Shown one piece after another: positions 8,786 through 17,359 of a DNA stretch of 64,000 nt. A program made the position numbers and the translations under genes. Source of the DNA: Palsa-506 sp963786975 (lineage in GTDB: Bacteria > Actinomycetota > Actinomycetes > Streptosporangiales > Streptosporangiaceae); assembly GCA_963786975.1 (NCBI GenBank), contig CAWBBE010000009.1:62001-126000 (forward strand), read 5' to 3'. A model generated the notes under the pieces. That model was not told where the DNA came from. It searched no databases and was given only the letters and a program-made list of their open reading frames with translations. Position 1 is the first letter of the stretch. The number at the start of each line of letters is the position of its first letter.

Positions 8786-9293
8786 CAACGGCAGGAAGAT
8801 CATCGCGCCGCCCACGCCGATGAAGATCACCCAGATCGCCGTGGTGGTGCGCGACATGCAGGCCGCGCTGCAGACCTACACGCAGACCCTCGGCTGGGGC
8901 CCGTGGAGCGTCTTCGAGTACAAGCCGCCGCTGCTGCACGACACGCGGGTGCACGGCGAGCCGGCCGAGTACCGGATGATCGGCGCCGAGGCCTCGGTCG
9001 ACGGCCTCGGCTTCGAGCTGATCCAGCCGGTCAGCGGGCCGAGCATCTACCAGGAGTTCCTGGATGCGCACGGCGAGGGTGTCCAGCACATCGCCTGCAT
9101 GAAGCACTCGTCCGAGGAAAGCTCGCGGGTACAGGAGCACTGGCGAGCCAACGGCGCCGGGGTCCTGATGAGCGGCCGGATCGGCGACTCGATCGAGTTC
9201 TACTACCTGGACACCGCGCCGATGCTCAAGTTCGTGCTGGAGTCCGGCAGCGGGCATGCCATCGACCTCAAGCCGACCTACGTCTACCCGTGA
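8775..9293 (+). CDS. VOC family protein (glyoxalase / methylmalonyl-CoA epimerase fold)
   Basis: A 172-residue vicinal-oxygen-chelate protein. It opens with the usual first beta strand (ITQIAVVVRDMQAALQTY). A second module starts near GEGVQHIACMKH, with a candidate metal ligand His, and ends YLDTAPMLKFVLE, where Glu normally completes the site. The family includes epimerases, isomerases and dioxygenases, and the reaction here cannot be read from sequence. The ATG overlaps the end of the SorC gene and has a strong GGAGGAGCAGGA site, so the two are co-translated. It probably handles an intermediate of the pathway controlled by that regulator. Confidence 0.85.
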   Translation: MADDNGRKIIAPPTPMKITQIAVVVRDMQAALQTYTQTLGWGPWSVFEYKPPLLHDTRVHGEPAEYRMIGAEASVDGLGFELIQPVSGPSIYQEFLDAHGEGVQHIACMKHSSEESSRVQEHWRANGAGVLMSGRIGDSIEFYYLDTAPMLKFVLESGSGHAIDLKPTYVYP

Positions 9294-9332
9294 CCGGCCG
9301 GCCCGGGCAGCCGGCGCGATGCAGGCGCCGCG

Positions 9333-10403
9333 GTGAGCCAGGCCGGCCCGCTGCGCGTCCTGGTGGTGGGCGACCCTTACATGCCGGCTGGCATCTTCGC
9401 CGCCGCCTTCGCCGCCCTCGGCGCAGCCGTCACCGTGACCGCGCTGCAGATCGAGGCGATGGCGGCGCCGCCGCCGCTGACTGAATCACACCGGCTGCTG
9501 CGCGAGTACGCCGGTGACCCGGCCGCGGTGGCCGCCGCGGTGGCCGGTCACCAGGTGCTCGTCGTGCACGGCGCGCCGGTGACCGCCGAGGTGCTGGACG
9601 CGGCTCCGCTGCAGATGGTCTGCTGTGCTCGCGGCGGCCCGGTGAACGTCGACGTGGCGGCGGCCACCGCGCGCGGGATACCGGTCACCAGCGCACCGGG
9701 CCGCAACGCCGGGGCCGTCGCCGAGCTCACCATCGCGTTCGCGCTGATGCTCATCCGCCGGGTGCCGGCCGCGGGCCGCAACCTGCACAGCGCCGGGGCG
9801 CATGCGGAAAGCGTGTACGAGGGCCGTGAGTTCATCGGCGCCGAGGCGGCCAGCATGACGCTGGGGCTGGTCGGCGTCGGCCACGTCGGCCGGGAAGTGG
9901 CCAGCCGGGCGCGGGCGCTCGGCTTCGGCATGCTCGGCTACGATCCGTCCCCGGCGGCGGCCGCCCCGGCCGGCGTCACGATGGTGCCGCTGGACGAGGT
10001 GCTCAGCCGGGCCGCCATCGTGTCCCTGCACGCCAGGGCCACCCCGGCCAACCGGCACCTGCTCGGTGCCGCCGAGTTCGCGCGCATGCGGCCGGGATCG
10101 TTCTTCATCAACACCGCGCGCGAGTCGCTGGTCGACGAGCACGCCCTGCGGGCGGCCCTGGCCGGCGGCGTGATCGCCGGCGCCGCGCTCGACGTGGCCG
10201 AACGGCCCGCGGCCGGCGGCCGGCAGCCGCTGCTCGACCTGCCGAATGTCATCATCACGCCGCATATCGGCGGCGCCACCAGCGAGACCCTGCGCCGCGG
10301 GGCCGAGATGACCGCGGCGGCCGTGGCCAGCCTGGCAGCCGGCCGCAGCCCGGACCACCTGGTGAATCCGGAGATCCTGTCCCGGACCGGGGCCGCGTCA
10401 TGA
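9333..10403 (+). CDS. D-2-hydroxyacid dehydrogenase (PGDH-like)
   Basis: A 356-residue NAD(P)-dependent oxidoreductase of the D-isomer 2-hydroxyacid dehydrogenase family. The Rossmann motif GLVGVGHVG is at about residues 180-188. The catalytic triad region is complete: Arg in NTARES, an acidic residue in ALDVAERP, and His in TPHIGGATSET. The first ~100 residues form the family's divergent substrate-side domain. It starts with GTG and its stop overlaps the kinase start (ATGA), so it belongs to the operon. It probably oxidises a 2-hydroxyacid or phosphorylated analogue; the substrate is unknown. Confidence 0.9.
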   Translation: MSQAGPLRVLVVGDPYMPAGIFAAAFAALGAAVTVTALQIEAMAAPPPLTESHRLLREYAGDPAAVAAAVAGHQVLVVHGAPVTAEVLDAAPLQMVCCARGGPVNVDVAAATARGIPVTSAPGRNAGAVAELTIAFALMLIRRVPAAGRNLHSAGAHAESVYEGREFIGAEAASMTLGLVGVGHVGREVASRARALGFGMLGYDPSPAAAAPAGVTMVPLDEVLSRAAIVSLHARATPANRHLLGAAEFARMRPGSFFINTARESLVDEHALRAALAGGVIAGAALDVAERPAAGGRQPLLDLPNVIITPHIGGATSETLRRGAEMTAAAVASLAAGRSPDHLVNPEILSRTGAAS

Positions 10404-11959
10404 CCGGCCGGTACCTGCTCGCGGTCGACGCCGGCACCGGCAGCTGCCGTGCCCTGCTGTTCACCGCGGCGGGCCGGCAGGTGGCCGTCTCGCTGCGGGA
10501 ATGGACTCACCGGCCGGCCCCGGGCGCCCCCGGCGGCCTGGATTTCGACGTCGAGGCCAACTGGCTGGCGATCGCCGCCTGCATCCGCGACGCACTGCGG
10601 ATCGCGGGCGCGGCCGGATCCGATGTCGCCGCGGTCGCCGCCACCAGCATGCGCGAGGGCATCGTGCTCTACGACGCCCGCGGCGCCGAGATCTGGGCTT
10701 GCCCGAACGTAGACAGCCGGGCCGCCGCCGAGGCCGCGGACCTGATCGCCGAAGGCGCCGCCGAGCGGATCTTCGCCGAGGCGGGCGACTGGGTTTCGAT
10801 AACTTCCCCGGCCCGGCTGCGCTGGCTGGCCCGGCACCGGCCGGACATCTTCGGCCGGATCCGCGGCCTGGGCATGCTCAGCGACTGGATTGTGTACCGG
10901 CTCGCCCGGGTCCGGGTGACCGAGCCGTCCTGCGGATCGAGCTCGGGGATGTTCAATCTGGCCGGCCGTGCCTGGTCAGAGTCGATTGCGCAGGTCTGCG
11001 GCATCCCGGCGGACGTGCTGCCGCCGGTCGCCGATCCGGGCACGGTAGTCGGCACGGTGACCGCGCAGGCCGCGGAGCAGACCGGCCTGCGGCCCGGCAC
11101 GCCGGTGGTCGCCGGGGGAGCCGACACCCAGCTCGGCCTGCTCGGCGCGGGCGTCCGGGCGGGCGAGTTCACCGTGCTGGCCGGGACGTTCTGGCAGCAC
11201 ACCATTCTGCTGGCCAGGCCGCTGATCGACCCGGCCATCCGGCTCCGGACGCTGTGCCATGTCACGCCGGGCGAGTGGATGCTGGAAGGAATCGGGTTCT
11301 ACTGCGGGATGGCGATGCGCTGGTACCGGGACGCCTTCTGCGACAGCGAGTCGTCCGTTGCCCGCAGCCGGGGCGTCGATCCTTACGTCGTGATGGAGGA
11401 GGCCGCCGCGCGGATCCCGCCGGGCTCGAACGGCGTCTTCGCGATCTTGTCGAACCTGATGAACGCGCGCCGGTGGGTGCACGCCAGCCCGTCGTTCCTC
11501 CAGCTCGACGTGGGCAACCCGGCCGGCTCCGGCCGTGCGGCCTGCATTCGCGCCATCGAGGAGGCGGCCGCCTACGTGGTCCGCGGCCATCTCGGCATCA
11601 TCGGCGAGCTCACCGAGGCCAGCGTGAACGAGCTGACCTTCACCGGCGGCGCCGCCAAGGGCGCGCTGTGGCCGCAGGTCATCGCCGACGTGCTCGGGCT
11701 GCCGGTGAACGTGCCCGCGGTTACCGAGAGCAGCGCCCTCGGCGCCGCCCTGTGCGCGGGCCGGGGGGCCGGGCTCTACGCCAGCCTGACCGAGCTCGAA
11801 GGCGAGCTGCGCCGGCGCGCGGCGACCTTCGAGCCGGATCCGGCCGCGGTCGCCGCCTACGACGAAAGCTACGCCGCCTGGCGGCAGATCTATCCGCGCG
11901 TGCTCGGCCTGTCCGAGGACGGCCTGCTCAACCCGCTCTGGCGGGCGGCCGGAGCGTAA
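10400..11959 (+). CDS. FGGY-family kinase closely resembling autoinducer-2 kinase LsrK
   Basis: A 519-residue sugar kinase. The opening AVDAGTGSCRALLF is the FGGY phosphate-binding loop. Several stretches match E. coli LsrK as I remember it: SMREGIVLYD, WACPNVDSRAA, MLSDWIVYRL, AGTFWQH, and MRWYRDAFC. The C-terminal domain carries FTGGAAKGALWPQVIADVLG. LsrK phosphorylates AI-2 (DPD), but relatives act on other short sugars. The window has the kinase and a SorC regulator but no Lsr transporter, LsrF or LsrG, so the substrate is more likely another four- or five-carbon sugar. It overlaps the dehydrogenase before it and sits 36 bp before the cyclase. Confidence 0.88.
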   Translation: MTGRYLLAVDAGTGSCRALLFTAAGRQVAVSLREWTHRPAPGAPGGLDFDVEANWLAIAACIRDALRIAGAAGSDVAAVAATSMREGIVLYDARGAEIWACPNVDSRAAAEAADLIAEGAAERIFAEAGDWVSITSPARLRWLARHRPDIFGRIRGLGMLSDWIVYRLARVRVTEPSCGSSSGMFNLAGRAWSESIAQVCGIPADVLPPVADPGTVVGTVTAQAAEQTGLRPGTPVVAGGADTQLGLLGAGVRAGEFTVLAGTFWQHTILLARPLIDPAIRLRTLCHVTPGEWMLEGIGFYCGMAMRWYRDAFCDSESSVARSRGVDPYVVMEEAAARIPPGSNGVFAILSNLMNARRWVHASPSFLQLDVGNPAGSGRAACIRAIEEAAAYVVRGHLGIIGELTEASVNELTFTGGAAKGALWPQVIADVLGLPVNVPAVTESSALGAALCAGRGAGLYASLTELEGELRRRAATFEPDPAAVAAYDESYAAWRQIYPRVLGLSEDGLLNPLWRAAGA

Positions 11960-11995
11960 CGGAGGAGAGCCCGATGACAGGGAGGGAGCACCGCG

Positions 11996-12955
11996 ATGAC
12001 GACACGTACCCGGCCAGCGCCGGTGATGCTGCGGGAATTCGACGAGATCTTCGAGGCGGTCAAGAACTGGGGCCGCTGGGGCCCCGGCGACGAGCTCGGG
12101 ACGCTCAACTACATCACGCCGGACACGGTACGGGCGGCGGCCGCGCTGGTCCGGTCCGGGCGGCGGGCCACGATGGCGATCCCGATGAACACGGCCGCCG
12201 GGCCGGACAACCCCAGCCCGGTGATCCGGCACGTCGTGCAGGGCCATGACATCGACATCGGGTCGAGCTCGGTGACCTTCGCCACGGACTTCGTCGGCCT
12301 CGCCTTCCACGGCGACTGCCACACCCACATGGACGCGCTCTGCCACATCGCCTACCAGGGCCGCGTCTACAACGGCCGGCCAGCCCAGGAGGTGATGACC
12401 TCCCGCGGCGCCACCGCGCTCGACGTGACCGCGTACAGCGACGGGCTGGTCGGCCGGGGGGTGCTGCTCGACGTGCCGCGGTTCCGCGGCGTCAGGTGGC
12501 TGGAGCCGGGCGAGGCGGTGACCCGCGCCGAGCTTGAGGCGATCGAGCAGGCCGAGGGAGTCCGGCTGGGCGAGGGCGACATCCTCGTGTTCCGCACCGG
12601 CCATCACCGGCGGCGGCTCGAGCTCGGCGCGTGGAGCAACGACTACCCGCCGGCCGGCCAGGGCAAGGCCGGCCTGCACGTGGACACGATCCGGTGGATG
12701 CACGAGCGGCGGATCGCCGCGTTCCTGCCGGACGGCGACGGGGAGACGGTGCCGAGCAACGTGCAGGGCATCCGGTACCCGATCCACCCGCTCCAGGTCA
12801 CCGCCATGGGCATGTTCGCCTCCGACAGCCTGCAGCTCGAGGACCTGGCCGGCGCCTGCGAGCAGGAGGGGCGCTTCGAGTTCATGGTCGTCGGCCTGCC
12901 GCTCCGGCTGCCCGGCGGGACCGGCTCGCCGTGGAACCCGATCGCCATCTTCTGA
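11996..12955 (+). CDS. Cyclase family metal-dependent hydrolase
   Basis: A 319-residue member of the cyclase/kynurenine-formamidase-like family. The metal-binding signature HxxxHxD appears as HGDCHTHMDALCH (about residue 103). Another conserved stretch, SNVQGIRYPIHPLQVT, lies near the C-terminus. Family members hydrolyse N-formyl groups, lactones or cyclic amides using Zn or Mn. It starts with ATG after a GGGAGG site and is 36 bp downstream of the kinase. A lactonase-type role in a sugar-acid route would suit the dehydrogenases around it, but this is inference from context. Confidence 0.85.
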   Translation: MTTRTRPAPVMLREFDEIFEAVKNWGRWGPGDELGTLNYITPDTVRAAAALVRSGRRATMAIPMNTAAGPDNPSPVIRHVVQGHDIDIGSSSVTFATDFVGLAFHGDCHTHMDALCHIAYQGRVYNGRPAQEVMTSRGATALDVTAYSDGLVGRGVLLDVPRFRGVRWLEPGEAVTRAELEAIEQAEGVRLGEGDILVFRTGHHRRRLELGAWSNDYPPAGQGKAGLHVDTIRWMHERRIAAFLPDGDGETVPSNVQGIRYPIHPLQVTAMGMFASDSLQLEDLAGACEQEGRFEFMVVGLPLRLPGGTGSPWNPIAIF

Positions 12956-12969
12956 CCAGGGAGCCAGTC

Positions 12970-13737
12970 ATGCAGCAGCGCTTTGCGGGCAAGGTCGCGC
13001 TGGTCACCGGGGCGACGAACGGCATCGGGCAGGCGACCGCGGTCCGCCTCGCGGCGGAGGGCGCGGTCGTCGCGGTGAACCAGCGGCCAGCCGGGGATCC
13101 GGCGCAGACGCTCCGCCGGATCGGCGAGGCCGGCGGGCAGGGCTTCCCCGTCGCCGCCGACATGCGCGATCCCGGGCAGGTCGCGGCGATGGTGCGCACC
13201 GTGGCCGAGCGCGGCGGGCGGCTCGATTACGTCGTGTCGAACGCGGCGATCAACCCGTTCATGAAATGGGACGAGACGACCGTCGAGGACTTCAACGCCC
13301 TGTTCGAGACGAACGTGCGGGGGACCTGGGTGGTCTGCACGGAGGGCGCCAAGCAGATGATCCGGGAGGGGCACGGCGGCGCGATCTGCTGCGTGAGCTC
13401 GATCTCGGCGCATGTCGGCGCCCCGGGCCAGACCGCGTACTGCGGTACCAAGGGCGCGATCAGCATGCTGGCCAAGGCGCTCGGCTGCGACCTGGGCGCG
13501 CATGGCATCCGGGTGAACGCGGTCGAGCCGGGCTGGGTGAAGACGAACATGGCCGCGCCGCTGCTGGACGACCCGGCCACGGCGAAGTACTACACCGAGC
13601 GCATCGCCCTGCACCGGGGGGCCGAGCCGGAGGAACTCGCGGCCACGATTGCCTTCCTGCTCACCGACGATGCCAGCTACGTGACCTCCGCGACCCTGCT
13701 CGTCGACGGCGGCTTCATCGTGAACGCCGAGCTGTAG
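12970..13737 (+). CDS. SDR family NAD(P)-dependent oxidoreductase
   Basis: A 255-residue classical short-chain dehydrogenase. It has TGATNGIG for cofactor binding, AADMRDP for the adenine contact, the SNAA motif, catalytic Ser in CVSSISA, the YCGTK active-site Tyr/Lys and the C-terminal TSATLLVDGG. The ATG lies 15 bp after the cyclase stop. It resembles sugar or polyol 1-dehydrogenases; the substrate is not readable. It may replace the activity lost with the broken SDR at the head of the operon, although the two look like separate family members. Confidence 0.9.
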   Translation: MQQRFAGKVALVTGATNGIGQATAVRLAAEGAVVAVNQRPAGDPAQTLRRIGEAGGQGFPVAADMRDPGQVAAMVRTVAERGGRLDYVVSNAAINPFMKWDETTVEDFNALFETNVRGTWVVCTEGAKQMIREGHGGAICCVSSISAHVGAPGQTAYCGTKGAISMLAKALGCDLGAHGIRVNAVEPGWVKTNMAAPLLDDPATAKYYTERIALHRGAEPEELAATIAFLLTDDASYVTSATLLVDGGFIVNAEL

Positions 13738-13798
13738 CAGCGCGCGGCAGGCCAGCCGGAATGACGGCCAGTGCCTAGCCAACCCCGGGAGGTACCCG

Positions 13799-14968
13799 AT
13801 GCTGGAATTCGCGCCGATCCTGGCCGCGGAGCGCGACCGCGTGCGCCGTGACTACGGTGACGCGATCGGCCTGCGGCGCGATGAGCTGATCACGCCCGCC
13901 CTCGTGCTCGATATCGACGCGGCGCAGCGGAACATCGAGCACATGGCGAGCGAGCTACGGCAGCTGGGCCCGGCCACCATCCGGCCGCACTATAAGACCC
14001 ACAAGAGCCCCGATCTCGCTCGCCGCCAGCTGCGGGCGGGTGCCTCCGGGCTGTCCATGGCGACGGTATGGGAGGCCGCCGTGCTGGCCGGCGCCGGAAT
14101 GGACAACCTGTTCGTGGTCAACACCGTGTCCCATCCGGCGAAGATCCGGCTGCTGGCCGGGCTGGCCAGGGACCGCCGGGTCCTGGTCGCCGTCGACGAG
14201 GTGCCGAACGCCGCGGCTCTTTCCGCCGCCGCGGTCGGGGCCGGGTCGACTCTCGGCATCATGGTCGAGGTCGACACCGGGATGGATCGCTGCGGGATCG
14301 ATACGGCGGCGGAAGTCCTGGCCGCAGTCAGGGAGATAACCGGCCTGCCCGCGCTGCGCTTCGAGGGGATCACCGGCTACGAAGGGCATTGCTCGCTGAC
14401 GGCTGACGACGAATTGCGGCATGCCCGCCAGCGCGAGGCGATGAAGTTCTTCACCGGCGTGGCCGCGCTGCTGGAAGCGAACGATATCCCGTGCCAGATC
14501 CGGTCGGCCGGCGGGATCGCCACCTGGAACTGGACCGCGGCCTACCCCGGCATCACCGAGATCCAGGCCGGCACGTATGTCGTCATGGACAACTTCCACG
14601 GCCGGATGGTGCCCGGCTTCGAGCACTCGCTGACAATCCAGGCGACCGTGATCAGCCGGCAGAGTGACAAGGTCATCGTCGACGCCGGCAACAAGTCGGT
14701 GGCCGACCCGGCCGACGTCACCATCGTGGGCCACCGGCACGAGGTCTTCCGCTTCGACGAGGAGCACGGCATCTTCACCGCGCCGCAGGGGTCGGCGCTG
14801 AAGGTCGGCGACTCGGTCGCGCTGGTGCCCGGCTACTCGCCGTCCACCGTCAACTGGTACGACGCATACCACGTGATCTCCGGCGATGTCGTCGTCGACA
14901 TCTGGCCCATCATCCCGCGCGGTCCCGGGCATCACGGGCTGGCCGCCGCCGCCGCCGTGGCCGGCTAG
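13799..14968 (+). CDS. D-threonine aldolase / DSD1-like PLP enzyme
   Basis: A 389-residue fold-type III (alanine-racemase-like) PLP enzyme. The PLP lysine is expected at Lys66 in RPHYKTHKS. The barrel continues through MVEVDTGMDRCGI and EGITGYEGHC. A C-terminal beta domain follows, with VGHRHEVFRFDEEHG and the closing VNWYDAYHVISGDVVVDIWPI (in parts), typical of metal-dependent D-threonine aldolase and D-serine dehydratase relatives. The GGGAGG site is close before the ATG. As last gene of the operon it may cleave or dehydrate a D-hydroxyamino acid, linking the hydroxyacid dehydrogenase and sugar kinase to amino acid breakdown. Confidence 0.88.
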   Translation: MLEFAPILAAERDRVRRDYGDAIGLRRDELITPALVLDIDAAQRNIEHMASELRQLGPATIRPHYKTHKSPDLARRQLRAGASGLSMATVWEAAVLAGAGMDNLFVVNTVSHPAKIRLLAGLARDRRVLVAVDEVPNAAALSAAAVGAGSTLGIMVEVDTGMDRCGIDTAAEVLAAVREITGLPALRFEGITGYEGHCSLTADDELRHARQREAMKFFTGVAALLEANDIPCQIRSAGGIATWNWTAAYPGITEIQAGTYVVMDNFHGRMVPGFEHSLTIQATVISRQSDKVIVDAGNKSVADPADVTIVGHRHEVFRFDEEHGIFTAPQGSALKVGDSVALVPGYSPSTVNWYDAYHVISGDVVVDIWPIIPRGPGHHGLAAAAAVAG

Positions 14969-15028
14969 GGACCCTGGCCAAGATCAGGCCCGCAGGTCGA
15001 TCGTCAGCTGGGCCGGCCTGGTGACGCC

Positions 15029-15240
15029 CAGCTAGCGAAGGTCTTCCCGTCGGCCGGCGGCTGGTACACCTGGATCGCCCGGGCGTTCCACCCGCGCGCG
15101 GGGTTCTTCGCCGGGGTGCTGTTCTCGATCTGGCTGCCGCGGTCGCCGCGCTCACCATGTCGTTCCTGTCGAAGACGGTCCTTGAGCCGTCGATCAAGGC
15201 CGAGTACGGCGTCGACATCCCGTGGTGGATCTGGCAAGGA
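15029..15240 (+). pseudogene. Remnant of an APC-family amino acid permease
   Basis: Translation gives a membrane-transporter fragment: FPSAGGWYTWIARAFHPRAG, then GVLFSIWLP, then after a frame change near 15135 AALTMSFLSKTVLEPSIKAE and YGVDIPWWIW. This resembles the segment around transmembrane helices 3-4 of APC permeases. The start, the rest of the transporter and a single frame are missing. It lies directly after the D-threonine-aldolase-like gene, so a transporter probably once belonged to that operon. The remaining bases up to 15316 hold no other gene. Confidence 0.65.
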
Positions 15241-15316
15241 GGACTGGATGCACCGGGCCCAGCTGGTGTTCGAGCAGTCGGGCTGAGCCGCCCGGCGCCG
15301 GCCTGAATCCGGCCCG

Positions 15317-16027
15317 TTACGTCTTGGCGGCCGGGCTGTCTGCCGGGTGGAACACGCCGAGCACCCGCAGGGTCGCGGTGCCGGTGTTCTCCAGGCAGTG
15401 CGCCAGCCGGGGCGGCAGGTGCGCGCAGCTGCCGGCCGCCAGCGGGTAATCGCCGCGGCCGGCGTGCAGCACGCCGTGCCCGGCCAGCACCAGCACGAAC
15501 TCGTCGTAGGGGTGGCTGTGCTCGGGTGCCCGGCCGGGCGGGATCTGACCGGCGAACTGGGTCGCGGTGGCGCAGCCGCGGCCCGGGCCGAACAGCACCC
15601 GGAACTCCCGGTCCCCGGTCGTCTCGACATCGCAGTCGCGCAGATCCCGGACCTGCGGCCCGGCCGGCCCCGGCGGGCCGCCGGGATCCTGGCCGGCTGC
15701 CCCGGGCAGCGTGACCGCGTCCAGCCGGAGCCCGGCCCCGGCGGATCCGTTAATGCTGAATTTCATCCCCGGCGGGAGCAGCAGTCCCTGGTCCGGGCGC
15801 AGCGGGCAGCGAGGCTGGCCGGGGACGGCCAGCTGCCCGGTGCCGTCGATGACGAACCACAGCTCCCCGGCCTGCCCGGCGGTGCCGTCCAGCCGCGCGC
15901 CCGGCGGGATCTCGGCCAGCCGCCGGGTGAAGCCCTGCGGGGTGCCCAGCATGGTGCGGACCGCCGCGCCGGCCGGGCTGCGGTCGGCGGCCACGTCGGC
16001 CGCGCTGACCACCGGGCCGCGGGTCAT
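15317..16027 (-). CDS. Bicupin domain protein
   Basis: A 236-residue protein with two cupin modules. The first shows EIPPGARLDG and ELWFVIDGTGQLAV (residues about 40-70). The second shows IPPGRAPEHSHPYDEFVLVL with His, His and Glu metal ligands, then CLENTGTATLRVLGVFHPA. Cupins include dioxygenases, isomerases and sugar-binding sensors. The ATG overlaps the stop of the upstream aminotransferase, so the two are one transcription unit. The loop KFSINGSAGAG between the modules is encoded by a 25-bp sequence also found in pcaC. Confidence 0.85.
   Translation of the reverse strand: MTRGPVVSAADVAADRSPAGAAVRTMLGTPQGFTRRLAEIPPGARLDGTAGQAGELWFVIDGTGQLAVPGQPRCPLRPDQGLLLPPGMKFSINGSAGAGLRLDAVTLPGAAGQDPGGPPGPAGPQVRDLRDCDVETTGDREFRVLFGPGRGCATATQFAGQIPPGRAPEHSHPYDEFVLVLAGHGVLHAGRGDYPLAAGSCAHLPPRLAHCLENTGTATLRVLGVFHPADSPAAKT
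15734..15758 (-). repeat. 25-bp in-frame element, copy in the cupin gene
   Basis: On the minus strand this reads cagcattaacggatccgccgg plus four bases, matching 24 of 25 bases at 56285-56309 in pcaC. In both genes it is translated in the same frame as SINGSAGA. The two proteins are otherwise unrelated. Confidence 0.75.
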
Positions 16028-17247
16028 CCCGGCCGTCCGGCGGCGGCCGGCCGGGCCGGGGCGTGCTCGGCGACCAGGGCGGCCAGCGCGTGGTTGAACC
16101 GGTCCATCTCGTCCAGGGTGTTGTAGTGCGCCAGGCCGACCCGCAGCGCCTCGCCCCAGGCGATCCGGTCGTGCAGGCCGGGCGCGTAGTAGCTGCCGTG
16201 GCTCCACACGCCGAACCCGCGCTCGGCCAGCGCCGGGCTGAGCTTCGCCGACGGCACGCCGGGGAAGTTGAGCAGGAACGTCGGCACCCGGCCGGCGGTG
16301 GTGGGCAGCCCGTACACGTTGGCGCCGGGCGGGAGCCCGGCCAGCAGCCGGTCGCCGAGCTGCCGTTCCCAGCTGCCGACCTCGGCCGGCCCGCCCAGGC
16401 TGTCGAGGTAGGCGAACGTGGCGAGCAGGCCGCCGAGCAGCTCATACGGCAGGGTGCCGGTCTCGAACCGGTGCCCGACCGGCTCCATCGGCGCGGGCCT
16501 GGCCTTGTACGGCTGCCATGATTCGAGCAGCTCCCGGCGGCCGAAGCCGATGCCCAGGTGCGGCCCGCAGAACTTGTAAGCCGAGCAGAGCAGCACGTCA
16601 GCGCCGATCGCGCGGACGTCGGCCGGCTCGTGCGGCGCGTACTGCACCGCGTCCACCCAGGCCAGCGCGCCGGCCGCGTGCGCGAGGTCGCAGACTGCCC
16701 TGGCGTCCACGATCGTGCCGGCCGCGTTCGACGCCCACGGAAAGGCCACCACCTTGGTCCGCGGGCCGAGCAGGCGCTCCAGGTCGGCCAGGTCCAGCGT
16801 GGTGTCGGCGTGCACGTCGGCCAGCCGGACCACCGCGCCGAGGTCGCGGGCCAGGTCGAGCCACGGCGCCACGTTCGCGTCGTGGTCGAGCCTGGTCACG
16901 ATGATCTCGTCGCCGGCCCGCAGCTCGCGGCCGAGCGTGCGGGACAGCGTGTAGTTCAGCGAGGTCATGTTCGGCCCGAAGATGATCTCCTCGGCGGTGC
17001 AGCCGAGGAAGCGCGCCGAGGCCACCCGGGCGTCGTCGACGATCGCATCGATCCGGCGGCTGCTGGCATACGGCGCGCCGGTGTTGCCGCTGGCATCGCG
17101 GTAGACGCCGGCCACCGCCGCGGCGACCTCGTCCGGGGTCTGGGTGCCGCCGGGCGCGTCGAGATAGACGAAATCGTCGGTCAGTGAGCTGAAGCGCGAG
17201 CGCACGCCGACCAGGCCGGGCGGCGGGCCGGCGGGAAAATGAGTCAT
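16024..17247 (-). CDS. Cysteine desulfurase-like class V aminotransferase
   Basis: A 407-residue fold-type I PLP enzyme. The substrate-side opening FVYLDAPGGTQTP is typical of the cysteine-desulfurase-like subfamily. The cofactor Asp/His region is VDAVQYAPHEP and the PLP lysine lies in SAYKFCGPHLG (about residue 223). The cysteine loop expected in a true IscS/SufS is not evident, so the substrate may be another amino acid. Start choice: the ATG at 17247 gives the usual family N-terminus; the frame stays open further upstream but without coding character. It shares a four-base overlap with the cupin gene. An AT-rich stretch before it separates it from the divergent mreB paralogue. Confidence 0.88.
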   Translation of the reverse strand: MTHFPAGPPPGLVGVRSRFSSLTDDFVYLDAPGGTQTPDEVAAAVAGVYRDASGNTGAPYASSRRIDAIVDDARVASARFLGCTAEEIIFGPNMTSLNYTLSRTLGRELRAGDEIIVTRLDHDANVAPWLDLARDLGAVVRLADVHADTTLDLADLERLLGPRTKVVAFPWASNAAGTIVDARAVCDLAHAAGALAWVDAVQYAPHEPADVRAIGADVLLCSAYKFCGPHLGIGFGRRELLESWQPYKARPAPMEPVGHRFETGTLPYELLGGLLATFAYLDSLGGPAEVGSWERQLGDRLLAGLPPGANVYGLPTTAGRVPTFLLNFPGVPSAKLSPALAERGFGVWSHGSYYAPGLHDRIAWGEALRVGLAHYNTLDEMDRFNHALAALVAEHAPARPAAAGRPG

Positions 17248-17359
17248 TGAGAGCAAATTAGAAGAAAGCCGACGGAAGGTCAACGCCCGCTCCCGGAGGC
17301 GAGCGCAAAACACCATACTGGGGACCGCGAACTGGCATTTCGGGCAGAGGGCAGGGGTC

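Noticed and set aside
10400..11959. Naming the kinase lsrK and calling a quorum-sensing locus
   Set aside because: No lsr transporter, lsrF or lsrG is present; similarity alone does not settle the substrate.
10501..12249. Long Arg/Pro-rich open frame over the kinase and cyclase genes
   Set aside because: Off-frame shadow: composition is typical of frame-shifted GC-rich code and the overlapped genes have full homology.
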